Positions 43,537 through 52,665 of a DNA stretch of 64,000 bases are shown in pieces. Numbering within the stretch: position 1 is the first letter of the stretch; each line of letters starts with the position of its first letter. The notes beneath the pieces are model-generated. The model ran no database searches. It had not been told where the DNA came from and was given only the letters and a program-made list of their open reading frames with translations. Source of the stretch: Caulobacter segnis (GTDB taxonomy: Bacteria > Pseudomonadota > Alphaproteobacteria > Caulobacterales > Caulobacteraceae); the NCBI RefSeq assembly GCF_023935105.1, contig NZ_CP096040.1:1736001-1800000 (forward strand), read 5' to 3'. A program made the translations under genes and the position numbers.

Positions 43537-44760
43537 ATGGATTTCAACGACTCTCCCGAAGAAGCCGCCTACCGCGAGAAGGCCCGCGCGTGGCTCGCCG
43601 AGAACGCCGCCGCTCACCGCGCCAAGTTCGGCGAGCTGAAGCCCAACACGCCCGAGCACATGGCCGCCGCCAAGGACTGGCAGGCGACCAAGGCCGGCGC
43701 CGGCTACGCCTGCATCACCTGGCCCGCGGCCATCGGCGGGGGCGGCGGCACGCCGATCCAGTCGGTGATCTTCGGCCAGGAAGAGACCAAGGCCGGCCTC
43801 GGCTACGGCTACTTCACGATCGGCCTGGGCATGTGCGTGCCCACGGTCATGGCCTTCGCCGATAGCGACACCAAGAAGCGCTTCGTCTCGCCCGCCGTGA
43901 AGGGCGAGGAGATCTGGTGCCAGCTGTTCTCGGAACCGGCCGGCGGCTCGGACGTGGCGGCTCTGCGGACGCGAGCGGTCAAGGACGGCGACGAGTGGGT
44001 GATCAACGGCCAGAAGGTCTGGACCACCGGCGCCCACTATTGCGACTACGGCATCCTGCTGACCCGCACCGATCCCGATGTGCCCAAGCACAAGGGCCTG
44101 ACGATGTTCTGGATCGACATGCGCGACGCCGCCGTCGAGTGCCGGCCGATCCACCAGATGTCGGGCGGCCGCGAGTTCAATGAGGTCTATTTCACCGACC
44201 TGCGGGTCAAGGACAGCCAGCGCCTGGGCGAGGTCGGCGACGGCTGGAAGGTGGCCCTCGTCACCCTGATGAACGAGCGCCTGGCGGTCGGCGGCTCGGC
44301 CGGCCCGAACTATCGTGAGATCATGAAGCTGGCCCGCCAGCTGTCGGGCTCGACCGGCCCGGCGCTGAAGGACCAGGCGTTCCGCGAGAAGTTGGCCGAC
44401 TGGTACGTCCAGTCGGAGGGGCTGAAGTTCACCCGCTTCCGCACCATGACCGCCCTGTCGCGTGGCCAGACGCCGGGGCCGGAAAGCTCGATCGGCAAGA
44501 TCATCTCGGCCAACCAGCTGCAGGACCTGGCCAACACCGCCGTCGAGATGGAGGACCAGTACGGCATCCTGGTCGATCCCGACCAGGCCCCGGCCGAGGC
44601 GGCGTTCCAGCAGAGTCTGATGTGGGCCCCGGGCCTGCGCATCGCCGGCGGCACCGACGAGATCCTCAAGAACATCATCGCCGAACGGGTCCTGGGTCTG
44701 CCGGGTGACGTGCGGGTCGACAAGGACGTGCCGTTCAAGGACATGCCGACAGGGCGGTAG
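43537..44760 (+). CDS. Acyl-CoA dehydrogenase, second subunit of a pair
   Basis: 407 residues. N-domain MDFNDSPEEAAYREKARAWLAEN, beta-domain QLFSEPAGGSDVAALRTRA and VINGQKVWTTGAHYCDYG (FAD and substrate binding), and C-domain ending GGTDEILKNIIAERVLGLPGD, the FadE-like C-terminus. Start-to-stop spacing with the previous gene is 15 bp. A heteromeric dehydrogenase with gene 42406 is inferred from adjacency and from both subunits lying in the same family. ETF genes are encoded at 50379-52066. Confidence 0.93.
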   Translation: MDFNDSPEEAAYREKARAWLAENAAAHRAKFGELKPNTPEHMAAAKDWQATKAGAGYACITWPAAIGGGGGTPIQSVIFGQEETKAGLGYGYFTIGLGMCVPTVMAFADSDTKKRFVSPAVKGEEIWCQLFSEPAGGSDVAALRTRAVKDGDEWVINGQKVWTTGAHYCDYGILLTRTDPDVPKHKGLTMFWIDMRDAAVECRPIHQMSGGREFNEVYFTDLRVKDSQRLGEVGDGWKVALVTLMNERLAVGGSAGPNYREIMKLARQLSGSTGPALKDQAFREKLADWYVQSEGLKFTRFRTMTALSRGQTPGPESSIGKIISANQLQDLANTAVEMEDQYGILVDPDQAPAEAAFQQSLMWAPGLRIAGGTDEILKNIIAERVLGLPGDVRVDKDVPFKDMPTGR

Positions 44761-44771
44761 GGGGCGGTCCT

Positions 44772-46280
44772 CTACCGCGCCTTCACGTCCCGCGCCGCCT
44801 TGGTCAGCTGGACGAATTCCGCCCGCAGGCCGTCCGGATCGTCTCCGCGCGCGCCCTGGGCCAGGGCGGTGACGGCGGGCCAGTCGAAGCCGTCGTCGAC
44901 CCACGGATCGCCGCGCAGCTTCTGGCCATAGGCGGCGACCGCCACAGCGAAGCGCGTCGACTCCGGCGCGGCCGAGAGGGTGGCGAACGTATCCGCCTTG
45001 CCGATCGGGCGCTCCATCAGCTTGGAGCTCGTTTCGCCGGGCAGCTTGTAGCGCACCTTCAGAAAGGCCAGTTCGCCCGCGGAAGCGGCCGGCGCGGCGG
45101 GCGTCTTGTCGCCGTAGCGCAGCGGATCCGACGATGGCCGCGCGCCGGCCGGAGTGATCTCGTACAGCGCCGTCACCGAGGCGCCCGACCCGACCTCGCC
45201 CGCGTCGACCTGGTCGTTGTTGAAATCCTCGCGGTTCAGCAGTCGCGTCTCGTAGCCGATCAGCCGGTACTCGCTGACCTGGCGAGGATTGAACTCGACC
45301 TGGATCTTCACGTCGTCGGCGATCGGAAACAGGCTGGCCTGGAAGTCGTCCCGCAGCAGCTTGCGCGCCTCGTTCAGGGTGTCGACGTAGGCCGCCACCC
45401 CGTTTCCGTTCTGGGCCAGGGCCTGCATCATCGTGTCGTTGTAGTTGCCGCGCCCGAAGCCGTAGACCGACAGGTAGACGCCGCTCTTGCGCTGGTCGGC
45501 GACGAAGTCCTTCAGCCGGGCTGGCTCGGCGATGCCGACGTTGAAGTCGCCGTCGGTGACCAGGATCACGCGGTTGACCGAGCCCTTGGCGAAGTTCTGC
45601 TTGGCCAAGGCGTAGGCCAGTTCCAGCCCCTGGCCGCCGGCCGTGGAGCCGCCCGCCCGCAGCGCGTCCAGGGCGCAGCGCATCTTCAGCTTGGAGCGGC
45701 CGTCGGTCGGCGACAACACGGCGCCGGCCGAGCCGGCATAGGCGACCATGGCCACGCGGTCCTGCGGCCGCAGCTGGTCGATCAGCACGTTCAGCGCCTT
45801 CTGGGCCAGGGGCAGGCGGTCGGGGCCCATCATCGAGCCCGAGGTGTCGACCAGAAAGACCAGGTTCAGCGGCGGCGCGTCGGCGCGCGGCGTGGCATAG
45901 CCCTGCAGGCCGATGTGCAGGATCTGGCGCTCCTTCGACCAGGGCGAGGGCGCGACCGCCACCGTGGCCCGGAAGGGCGTCTGGGCGCTGGCCGGGCGGG
46001 CGTAGCCGTAGTCGAAATAGTTGATCAGCTCCTCGACCCGGATGGCGTCGCGCGGCGGGGCGGCGCCGTCGTTGAGGAAGCGGCGGGTATTGGCGTACGC
46101 GGCTGTGTCGACGTCGATCGAGAAGGTCGAGACCGGCTCCTCGGCCACGCGCTTGACCGGGTTCGCGGCGGCGCCGGGATAGCGCTCGGTGTCGGTCGGC
46201 ACGCGCGGCGCGGCGCTGATGATCGCCGGCGCGGAGCGCGGCTGGACCGGAGGAAGCGGCAGCGGCGGCGGGGGCGTCAT
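44772..46280 (-). CDS. YfbK-like von Willebrand factor A protein, main part (frameshifted gene)
   Basis: 502 residues, ATG at 46280. YfbK N-domain (PVSTFSIDVDTAAYANTRRFLNDG, VEELINYFDY), then a von Willebrand A domain with the MIDAS LVFLVDTSGSM (about 125-135), conserved TDGDFNVG, and the DUF3520 C-terminal domain (GDPWVDDGFDWPAVTALAQGA). Such proteins are normally exported, but this part begins with a proline run and has no signal peptide: that lies in the overlapping frame 46277-46546. The two probably form one gene of about 590 codons disrupted by a frameshift in the proline-coding repeat region. Confidence 0.85.
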   Translation of the reverse strand: MTPPPPLPLPPVQPRSAPAIISAAPRVPTDTERYPGAAANPVKRVAEEPVSTFSIDVDTAAYANTRRFLNDGAAPPRDAIRVEELINYFDYGYARPASAQTPFRATVAVAPSPWSKERQILHIGLQGYATPRADAPPLNLVFLVDTSGSMMGPDRLPLAQKALNVLIDQLRPQDRVAMVAYAGSAGAVLSPTDGRSKLKMRCALDALRAGGSTAGGQGLELAYALAKQNFAKGSVNRVILVTDGDFNVGIAEPARLKDFVADQRKSGVYLSVYGFGRGNYNDTMMQALAQNGNGVAAYVDTLNEARKLLRDDFQASLFPIADDVKIQVEFNPRQVSEYRLIGYETRLLNREDFNNDQVDAGEVGSGASVTALYEITPAGARPSSDPLRYGDKTPAAPAASAGELAFLKVRYKLPGETSSKLMERPIGKADTFATLSAAPESTRFAVAVAAYGQKLRGDPWVDDGFDWPAVTALAQGARGDDPDGLRAEFVQLTKAARDVKAR

Positions 46281-46546
46281 GTTGGCCGGGGAGGCGGCGG
46301 CGGTGGCGGCGGCGGGGGAGCTCCGGTCGGCGCCGCGTAGTTCATGACGGTCGCTCGACTGGGGGCCGGGCGGGCGCCCGAGACGACGACGTCGCCGCCC
46401 AGGCTGCTCCGAAAGCCCAACGCCTCACAGGCTGCCGGCGTGGCCACGCCGTCTCCGGGCGGCGGCAGGGCCGATGCCGGAGACGCGCCGACCATGGCCA
46501 GGGACAACAGGCTGACGCCCGCGACGTGAAGCCCTTGCCGAACCAT
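46277..46546 (-). CDS. Signal-peptide fragment of the YfbK-like gene
   Basis: 89 residues, ATG at 46546: signal peptide MVRQGLHVAGVSLLSLAMVGASPASA, then a short linker (VVVSGARPAPSRATVMNYAAP) and ten consecutive prolines followed by RPT-stop. Its stop overlaps the ATG of the next frame (46277-46280), whose own N-terminus is also proline-rich. It is best read as the 5' part of the same gene, broken in a GGC/CCG-repeat stretch (46283-46320), a site where real slippage or a sequencing indel is easy. Confidence 0.65.
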   Translation of the reverse strand: MVRQGLHVAGVSLLSLAMVGASPASALPPPGDGVATPAACEALGFRSSLGGDVVVSGARPAPSRATVMNYAAPTGAPPPPPPPPPPRPT

Positions 46547-46644
46547 GGTCGATCTCCCTGCTAAGTCCTCATGTCATTTACATTCGTAATACGACAAAAG
46601 CGAGGCGCTGCAAAGATCAACTTCAGGATGATCTCGCCGAGCGA

Positions 46645-48138
46645 CTACGGGGCGATGGTCTTCAGGAAAGTCGGCGGCTTCCTGTGGTGGGTCGCCTGCT
46701 CGTAGGCATAGCCCAGGTTCAGCAGCAGCTTCTCGCTCCAGGCCGGGCCGATGAACGACAGGCCGACCGGCAGGCCGGTGACGTCGCCCATCGGCACCGT
46801 CAGGTGCGGATAGCCGGCCACGGCGGGCAGGGTGGTGGCCGAGCCGCCGTAGTTGTCGCCGTTCAGCGGGTCGATGGTCCAGGCCGGTCCGGTAGTCGGG
46901 GCGACGATGGCGACCGCGCCGGTGTTCTTGAGGATCTTGTCGATACCCTCGGGGCCCGCGAGGCGCTTGGAGTCGGCCAGGGCCTTCAGGTAGTCGGGAT
47001 CGGTCAGCCCCTTGGTCTTCTCGGCCTTTTCGAAACTCTCCTGGCCGAACCACTGGAGCTCCTTCGGGGTCGCCTTGTTGAAGGCGATCAGGTCGGCCAG
47101 CGTGCGGCTCTTGACCTTCTTGGGATCGGTCGAGGCCAGGTAGGCGGCCATGTCGGCCTTCAGCTCGGTATAGAGCACCACGCCCTCGGCCTTGCCGATC
47201 GGGCCTTCGTCGAAGTCCTTCACGTCGACCAGGATCGCGCCTTGGGCCTTGAGGTCTTTCAGCGCCGCCTCGAACACCGCATCGGTCTTGGGCGAGTAGC
47301 CGGTGTAGAACCGCGCCACGGCAAGCTTGACGCCTTTCAGCGCGTCCTTGGAGAGACCCGCGGCGTAGTCGGTCTTGCGGGCGTCGGCGTCCTTGGTGGC
47401 TGGATCGGCGGGGTCCGAACCGGCGATGACCGTCAGCACCTTGGCCGCGTCCAGGACCGTGGTGGTCATCGGGCCGGCGGTGTCCTGGCTGTGGCTGATC
47501 GGCACGATGTGGGTGCGCGAGACCAGGCCGACGGTGGGCTTGAGGCCAACCAGGCCGTTGATCGCCGCCGGGCAGGTGATCGAGCCGTCGGTCTCGGTGC
47601 CGATGGCCAGGGGCGCCAGGCCCGCCGCCACCGCCGCGCCCGAGCCGCTGGACGAGCCACACGCGCTGCGGTCCAGGACATAGGGGTTGCGCACCGTGCC
47701 GCCGATCGCGCTCCAGCCGCTAATCGACTTGGACGAGCGGATATTGGCCCACTCCGACAGGTTGGCCTTGCCCAGGATGACCAGGCCCGCGTCGGTCAGG
47801 CGCTTGACGATCGGGGCGTCGCGATTGGTGACGTTGTCCTTCAGCGCCAGTGAGCCGGCGGTGGTGGCCGTGTCGTCGGCGCTCTCGATATTATCCTTCA
47901 GCAGGATCGGCGCGCCGTGCAGCGGCGAGCGGACCTTGCCCGCCTTGCGCTCGGCGTCCAGGGCGCGGGCGTCGGCCAGGGCGTGCGGATTAGTGGCGAT
48001 GACCGCGTGCAGGACGGGGTTCTTGTCCTTGATGACCGCCAGATAGCCCTTGGTGGCGTCTTCGGACGTCTGGGCGTGGACTGTCCCGGCCAGCAGGGCG
48101 ATGGCGGCCGCGCCGGCCAGATGGGCGAACTTGGTCAT
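46645..48138 (-). CDS. Secreted amidase-signature family hydrolase
   Basis: 497 residues with a signal peptide (about 1-22, LLAGTVHAQ). Amidase signature: catalytic Lys in [13 protein letters not shown] (about 80), cis-Ser in [17 protein letters not shown] (about 160-175) and the second Ser in [18 protein letters not shown], with the Ser-cisSer-Lys triad complete. The C-terminus ([30 protein letters not shown]) is the family's substrate channel. Periplasmic amide hydrolase; substrate unknown. Secretion is a common feature of the Caulobacter-type homologues but not of GatA. Confidence 0.92.
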   Translation of the reverse strand: MTKFAHLAGAAAIALLAGTVHAQTSEDATKGYLAVIKDKNPVLHAVIATNPHALADARALDAERKAGKVRSPLHGAPILLKDNIESADDTATTAGSLALKDNVTNRDAPIVKRLTDAGLVILGKANLSEWANIRSSKSISGWSAIGGTVRNPYVLDRSACGSSSGSGAAVAAGLAPLAIGTETDGSITCPAAINGLVGLKPTVGLVSRTHIVPISHSQDTAGPMTTTVLDAAKVLTVIAGSDPADPATKDADARKTDYAAGLSKDALKGVKLAVARFYTGYSPKTDAVFEAALKDLKAQGAILVDVKDFDEGPIGKAEGVVLYTELKADMAAYLASTDPKKVKSRTLADLIAFNKATPKELQWFGQESFEKAEKTKGLTDPDYLKALADSKRLAGPEGIDKILKNTGAVAIVAPTTGPAWTIDPLNGDNYGGSATTLPAVAGYPHLTVPMGDVTGLPVGLSFIGPAWSEKLLLNLGYAYEQATHHRKPPTFLKTIAP

Positions 48139-48178
48139 GGACGTTTCCCCGGAGCTTGCCCGCGACGGTGGCCCGAAA

Positions 48179-48297
48179 CCTCGTCCTTCGACAAGCTCAG
48201 GATGAGGTTTCTAATGCGAGGTCAAAAATAGTCCTCATCCTGAGCTTGTCCCACGGGTCCGACCGCCGGTCGGCCCGCGGATAAACTCCGGACGAGG
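48179..48297. repeat. Intergenic palindromic repeat (GACAAGCTCAGGATGAGG type)
   Basis: The 18-nt arm GACAAGCTCAGGATGAGG (48190-48207) has its perfect complement at 48233-48250, and the outer CCTCGTCC (48179-48186) matches GGACGAGG (48290-48297). A nested palindrome between the amidase start and the thioesterase stop. It is the dispersed repeat type found between genes in related bacteria. Confidence 0.7.
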
Positions 48298-48305
48298 ACG
48301 GCTCC

Positions 48306-49094
48306 TCAGACGAAGATCGCCACGTTCTGTCGCGCCAGGATCAGCGGACGGCCGTGTCGGTCCCACAGGTGCATCTCCTGGGTCGAATAGCCTTCGCCGA
48401 TCGTCTCGGCCCGGCTGCGCAGCAGGCGCCAGCCATCGTCGTTCGCGCCCGGCAGGCCGACGATGTCTAGGGCCCAGGTCATGGTCGAGATCGGACCGAA
48501 CTGCGGGAACAGCGCCATGGCTGGCGGCGGCGGCATGTCGGCCAGGGCGACCAGGGCCGACAGCGAGGTCGCGGCCGGATCACGGTGGCGGATCCACAGA
48601 AGGTATTCGGGGGAACCGCCGGACAGCGGCCGGGCGCCGCCCGCCTTGCGCACCTCGAACTGGGCCGAGAAGTGCGGCGCGCCGGCGCGGTTCTCGGGGA
48701 AGAACGACTCGCAGGCCTCGGGCGCAGCGACCGCGGGGGCGGGGACATCGCCGTAGTCCAGCGCCGAGGCGCGGGCCGCGCCGAAGGTCAGGACGCCGTG
48801 GGTGGCCACGCCTTGCTCGCCGACCAGGTCGACGGCCACGAACAGGGTCGACTTGCCCTGGCGCAGCGGCTTGACCTGGATCGCCAGTTCCCCGGCGGCG
48901 GGACCGACGAAGGCGAACTGGGCCGAGCGCAGGGGCGGGGCTTCCGGGAAGGTTCGCTGGGCGGCTTCGACGCACAGCGCGGCCGACAGCCCGCCATAGG
49001 TGGTGCGGCCCTGTTTCCAGTCGTCGGTGACGAAGGCGGAAAAGCCGGACTCCGTGGCGGATACGGCGGCGACGAGGTCGGTGTACAGGGTCAT
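48306..49094 (-). CDS. Acyl-CoA thioesterase (double hot-dog, TesB-like)
   Basis: 262 residues from the ATG at 49094 (MTLYTDLVAAVSATESG). The N-terminal hot-dog domain WKQGRTTYGGLSAALCVEAA (about 34-53) fits the thioesterase substrate-binding loop with the conserved Gly-Gly. The C-terminal hot-dog includes TMTWALDIVGLP and STQEMHLWDRHGRPLILARQNVAIF, the typical C-terminal phrase of TesB-like enzymes. It hydrolyses acyl-CoA to free acid and CoA. Divergent LysR gene at 49152 is on the same strand and upstream. Confidence 0.87.
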   Translation of the reverse strand: MTLYTDLVAAVSATESGFSAFVTDDWKQGRTTYGGLSAALCVEAAQRTFPEAPPLRSAQFAFVGPAAGELAIQVKPLRQGKSTLFVAVDLVGEQGVATHGVLTFGAARASALDYGDVPAPAVAAPEACESFFPENRAGAPHFSAQFEVRKAGGARPLSGGSPEYLLWIRHRDPAATSLSALVALADMPPPPAMALFPQFGPISTMTWALDIVGLPGANDDGWRLLRSRAETIGEGYSTQEMHLWDRHGRPLILARQNVAIFV

Positions 49095-49151
49095 GGCGCG
49101 AGGTTCGTTTTCTTTCGCTACGGAAGTCAAGCGGCCTCCGGCGCGAAAGCG

Positions 49152-50033
49152 TCACCGGGCGCGATCATCCTCTGTCGCCTTCAGGAACCAGTCCCTCAGC
49201 TTGAGAATACGCGGCAGCTTGGGGTTCTCTGCGCGCCAGACGAAGTTGTGGCCGGTCTCGACGTCGACCGATCCCGGCAGCGGGCGCACCAGACGGCCTT
49301 CGTCCAGGTCGCGTTTGGCATAGCCGCCGCGCGCCAAGGCGAAGCCAAGACCCTGGGTCGCCGCGTCCAGCATCATGGCCGAGCCGTCGAAGCCTAAGGC
49401 CGGCCGTGGCTCCGGCGGCTCGATGCCCATCGCGCGAAACCACACCGACCACGGCAGGTCGGTATGGCGCAGCAAGGGGGCCGCGAGCAGGTCTTGGGGC
49501 CGTTCGACGGGATGGCGGGCCAGCAGCGTCGGGCTGCAGACTGGAAAGATGCGCTCGTCCATCAAGCGGACCGACTCCATGCCCGCCCAGGGGCCGACGC
49601 CGTAGCGCAGAGCGACGTCCACGCCATCGGTGGCTAGGTCAGAGACGCGATCCTCGACGCGGATCGTCAGGTCCAGCTCGCCCGTCTCGGCCGACAGTCG
49701 CGCCAGCTGGGGCGACAGCCAACTGGTGGCGAAGGCCGGGCCGGCCGAGAGAACGATCGGTCCGCTGGCCGCCCGGCGGGCGCTGTCGACGCCTTGGCGC
49801 AAGGCGGCCATGGCCTCGCCGATCCGCGCGGCTAGCGCCGCGCCGGTGGCCGTGGGCTCCATCTGGTTGCCGCGCCGGATGAATAGCTGAACTCCCAGCT
49901 CTTCCTCCAGCTTGCGGACCTGCTGGCTGACCGCGCCGTGGGTCACGAACAGCTCCTGAGCCGCGCGGCTGTAGCTCTTGTGGCGGGCGGCCGCCTCCAG
50001 GGCGACCAGCGAGGAGAAGGGTGGCAGGCGCAT
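49152..50033 (-). CDS. LysR-family transcriptional regulator, GcvA-like
   Basis: 293 residues from the ATG at 50033 (a TTG six bases upstream is possible). Helix-turn-helix SLVALEAAARHKSYSRAAQELFVTHGAVSQQV (about 8-39), then an effector domain with FATSWLSPQLARLSAETGELDLTIRV and GVDVALRYG, the GcvA-like subgroup. It lies upstream of the thioesterase on the same strand, with a 57-bp gap, so it may regulate or be co-transcribed with it. Ligand unknown. Confidence 0.9.
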   Translation of the reverse strand: MRLPPFSSLVALEAAARHKSYSRAAQELFVTHGAVSQQVRKLEEELGVQLFIRRGNQMEPTATGAALAARIGEAMAALRQGVDSARRAASGPIVLSAGPAFATSWLSPQLARLSAETGELDLTIRVEDRVSDLATDGVDVALRYGVGPWAGMESVRLMDERIFPVCSPTLLARHPVERPQDLLAAPLLRHTDLPWSVWFRAMGIEPPEPRPALGFDGSAMMLDAATQGLGFALARGGYAKRDLDEGRLVRPLPGSVDVETGHNFVWRAENPKLPRILKLRDWFLKATEDDRAR

Positions 50034-50172
50034 GTTCAAGACGCGAGGATGTTAGTCCAGCTCACAAGTTCGCGCAGATACCATCGTTCGTAAAGCGTCC
50101 GTGGCTTTGGCATGGTCCTCATCGCGGCGCCGCGCTTCACACACACCACGCTCTTTTCGAGGACGGACGATT

Positions 50173-50301
50173 ATGAAGACCCTGCTCATCGCGGGCGCGC
50201 TGACGCTCGCCCTGTTCACCGGCGCCGCCGTGAAGGCCCCATTGCTGACCCAAGACAACTTCGCTTGGGCCGAAGGGATCACCCCCCATACCGTGCGCTG
50301 A
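50173..50301 (+). CDS. Small secreted/membrane peptide, 42 residues
   Basis: 42 codons from the ATG at 50173: MKTLLIAGALTLALFTGAAVKA (signal-peptide-like hydrophobic core) and a short tail LLTQDNFAWAEGITPHTVR. The ribosome site is weak (GACGGAC upstream). It ends just before a strong hairpin terminator, which supports a real transcript. Unknown function; I recognise no homologue. Confidence 0.5.
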   Translation: MKTLLIAGALTLALFTGAAVKAPLLTQDNFAWAEGITPHTVR

Positions 50302-50318
50302 GCCGTGTTCCGGCCAGC

Positions 50319-50357
50319 AAAAAGGCCCGGAGATCGCTCTCCGGGCCTTTCGCTTTT
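50319..50357. terminator. Bidirectional rho-independent terminator
   Basis: A 13-bp perfect stem AAAGGCCCGGAGA (50321-50333) / TCTCCGGGCCTTT (50338-50350) with a TCGC loop. T-rich sequence follows on the plus strand (TTTCGCTTTT) and on the minus strand (CCTTTTTGC). It serves the small gene at 50173 and the etfB-etfA transcript on the minus strand. Confidence 0.85.
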
Positions 50358-50378
50358 CGTGACGTGACGGAGAGGGAC

Positions 50379-51320
50379 TTACTTCCCCGCCGCCGTCAGG
50401 GCGTCCATCAGTTCCGGGACGGCCGTCTTGTAGTCGGCGACCAGGCCGAAGTCGGCCACCTGGAAGATCGGCGCGTCGGCGTCCTTGTTGATCGCGACGA
50501 TCACCTTGGAGTCCTTCATGCCGGCCAGGTGCTGGATCGCGCCCGAGATGCCGATGGCGACATAGAGTTGCGGCGCCACGACCTTGCCGGTCTGGCCGAC
50601 CTGGTAGTCGTTCGGGGCGTAGCCGGCGTCGACGGCCGCGCGCGAGGCGCCGACGGCGGCGCCCAGCTTGTCGGCCAGCGGCTCGATCACACGCTGGAAC
50701 TCCTCGGCCGAGCCCATGGCGCGACCGCCCGAGACGACGATCTTGGCCGCGGCCAGTTCCGGACGGTCCGACTTGACCATCTCTTCGCTGACGAAGCGGG
50801 TCTTGCCGGCGTCGGCGCCGCCGACGGTTTCCACCGAGGCGGAGCCGCCTTCCGCCGCCGCCGCGAAGGCGGTCGGGCGGACGGTGATCACCTTCTTGGC
50901 GTCCGACGACTGGACAGTCTCCAGCGCGTTGCCGGCATAGATCGGGCGCGTGAAGGTGTCGGCCGAGACGACCTCGACGATGTCCGAGATCGGGGCGACG
51001 TCCAGCTTGGCGGCGACGCGCGGCGCGAAGTTCTTGCCGCCCGAGGTGGCCGGAACCAGGATCGCGTCGTAATTGCCGGCCAGGGCCAGCACGGCGTCGG
51101 CCTGGGCTTCGGCGATCCCGTGACCCAGGGCGTCGGACTCGGCCAGCAGCACCTTGCGGACGCCGGCGATCTTGGCGGCGGCGTCGGCCACGCCCTTGGC
51201 GCCCTTGCCCAGGACCAGCACGTCCACGTCGCCCGAGATCTTCAGGGCGGCGGTGACGACCTTGTGGGTGCCGTCGCGCAGGTGCGCGTTGTCGTTATCG
51301 GCGACGACGAGAACAGCCAT
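50379..51320 (-). CDS. etfA: Electron transfer flavoprotein, alpha subunit
   Basis: 313 residues. The ETF alpha C-terminal FAD-binding domain includes [15 protein letters not shown] (about 189-203), [20 protein letters not shown] and [29 protein letters not shown], the family signature, then [24 protein letters not shown]. The N-terminal domain begins [11 protein letters not shown]. It accepts electrons from acyl-CoA dehydrogenases and passes them to ETF:ubiquinone oxidoreductase. Its start overlaps the etfB stop by one base (TAATG), so the two are coupled. Confidence 0.96.
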   Translation of the reverse strand: MAVLVVADNDNAHLRDGTHKVVTAALKISGDVDVLVLGKGAKGVADAAAKIAGVRKVLLAESDALGHGIAEAQADAVLALAGNYDAILVPATSGGKNFAPRVAAKLDVAPISDIVEVVSADTFTRPIYAGNALETVQSSDAKKVITVRPTAFAAAAEGGSASVETVGGADAGKTRFVSEEMVKSDRPELAAAKIVVSGGRAMGSAEEFQRVIEPLADKLGAAVGASRAAVDAGYAPNDYQVGQTGKVVAPQLYVAIGISGAIQHLAGMKDSKVIVAINKDADAPIFQVADFGLVADYKTAVPELMDALTAAGK

Positions 51321-52066
51321 TACAGCACCCCCGCGGTGTTGAGCTTGGAAACCAGGTCAGCGGCGGTCTCGACCTTGATGCCGGCCGAGCGCTTGGCCGG
51401 TTCGGTGACCTTCAGGACCTTCAGGCGCGGCGCGACGTCCACGCCGTAGTCGGCGACCGTCTTGCTGACGATCTCCTTCTTCTTGGCCTTCATGATGTTG
51501 GGTAGAGACGCATAGCGCGGCTCGTTCAGGCGCAGGTCGGCCGTGACGATGGCCGGCAGGTCGACGTCCAGGGTCTGGAGGCCGCCGTCGACTTCGCGGG
51601 TGACCTTGGCGCTGGAGCCCGACACCTCGATGGCCGAGGCATAGGTGGCCTGCGGCCAGCCCAGCAGGGCTGACAGCATCTGGCCGACGGCGTTGTTGTC
51701 GCCGTCGATCGCCTGCTTGCCCATCAGGACCAGGTTCGGGTTTTCCTCGGCCACCACGGCCGCGAGCAGCTTGGCCACGGCCAGCGGCTCGGGATCGGCG
51801 TCGGTGGTGATCAGGACGCCGCGGTCGCCGCCCATGGCCAGGGCGGTGCGGATCGTCTCCTGGGCTTGCGCCGGGCCGATGCTGACGATGACGACCTCGG
51901 TCGCCACGCCCTTCTCCTTGAGACGCACGGCTTCTTCGACCGCGATCTCACAGAAGGGATTCATCGACATCTTGACGTTCGCAAGGTCGACACCGGTCTG
52001 GTCCGCCTTCACGCGGGCCTTGACGTTGTAATCGATAACCCGTTTGACCGGGACTAGGACCTTCAT
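51320..52066 (-). CDS. etfB: Electron transfer flavoprotein, beta subunit
   Basis: 248 residues. [39 protein letters not shown] and [29 protein letters not shown] are hallmarks of the ETF beta/FixA family, with the AMP-binding adenosine site and the recognition loop ([11 protein letters not shown]) near residue 190-200 that contacts partner dehydrogenases. Upstream of etfA in the same transcript; 218 bp to the next gene upstream, which should hold the promoter. The acyl-CoA dehydrogenase pair at 42406-44760 is a natural partner. Confidence 0.97.
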   Translation of the reverse strand: MKVLVPVKRVIDYNVKARVKADQTGVDLANVKMSMNPFCEIAVEEAVRLKEKGVATEVVIVSIGPAQAQETIRTALAMGGDRGVLITTDADPEPLAVAKLLAAVVAEENPNLVLMGKQAIDGDNNAVGQMLSALLGWPQATYASAIEVSGSSAKVTREVDGGLQTLDVDLPAIVTADLRLNEPRYASLPNIMKAKKKEIVSKTVADYGVDVAPRLKVLKVTEPAKRSAGIKVETAADLVSKLNTAGVL

Positions 52067-52284
52067 CGGTTTCCACCGCCTCCAGGCTGCTTTTTATCCT
52101 GCTTGGCATCCGACTTACCGCTTCGGCGCCGCAATGCAAGTTTCCCTTTGCGTAAGCGTAATGCGATAACGCGCGTATGGTTCAAACGGTTGTACGATTT
52201 TCTTGCGCGCGTGGTCCGGCCGTCTCGCGAAAGTGGCCTCGGGTCCCAATTCCCTTAAGGACGGAAAGGCGGTAAGGGGCCGCC

Positions 52285-52596
52285 ATGAACAAGACTTTCA
52301 CCCGCTTGAAGTACATCTTCCTGGGCCTGTTCCTGCTCGGCAGCGCCGGCGTCCTAGCCTATCACGGCCTGTGGGTCTGGCCGAAGGAACGCTGCGAGGC
52401 GCGGGGCGGGGCCTGGGCCGGCAAATGGCTGAAGTGCGGGACGGTCTATTCAATCGAAACCCTGACGCGCCGCCCGAAGGGGCTGCCGCCGATCAACGGG
52501 GAAAAGCCGGAAGCGGCCACCGCTTCCTCCACTTCCTCGGCGAAAGCCGGGGCCCAGGTCGAGCCCTCCGCTGTTGCGGATAAGCCGAAGCCGTAA
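52285..52596 (+). CDS. Small single-TM hypothetical protein with a repeat-derived tail
   Basis: 103 residues. One TM helix near the N-terminus (about 9-27: YIFLGLFLLGSAGVLAYHGL), then a short periplasmic segment WVWPKERCEARGGAWAGKWLKCGTVY with two cysteines. The last ~25 residues (SSAKAGAQVEPS...) are encoded by one arm of the palindromic repeat that continues past the stop. The core resembles small membrane proteins of Caulobacter of unknown function. Start ATG at 52285; upstream promoter in 52067-52284. Confidence 0.7.
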   Translation: MNKTFTRLKYIFLGLFLLGSAGVLAYHGLWVWPKERCEARGGAWAGKWLKCGTVYSIETLTRRPKGLPPINGEKPEAATASSTSSAKAGAQVEPSAVADKPKP

Positions 52597-52650
52597 GGCG
52601 CGATCACTTCAAACTCACCGGATGGATCTGGGTCCCGGCTTTCGCTGGGG
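52535..52650. repeat. Palindromic repeat element spanning a gene's 3' end
   Basis: Arm 52535-52560 (CCTCGGCGAAAGCCGGGGCC...) matches the complement of 52625-52650 at 22 of 26 positions. Left arm lies inside the coding sequence 52285-52596, the right one beyond its stop. Same family as 61174-61290 (right arms nearly identical). Confidence 0.75.
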
Positions 52651-52665
52651 AAGCGGAGTTTGGAT

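Noticed and set aside
42325..44904. An 859-codon minus-strand open frame opposite the two acyl-CoA dehydrogenases
   Set aside because: GC-rich shadow; the plus-strand genes have full family signatures and ribosome sites.
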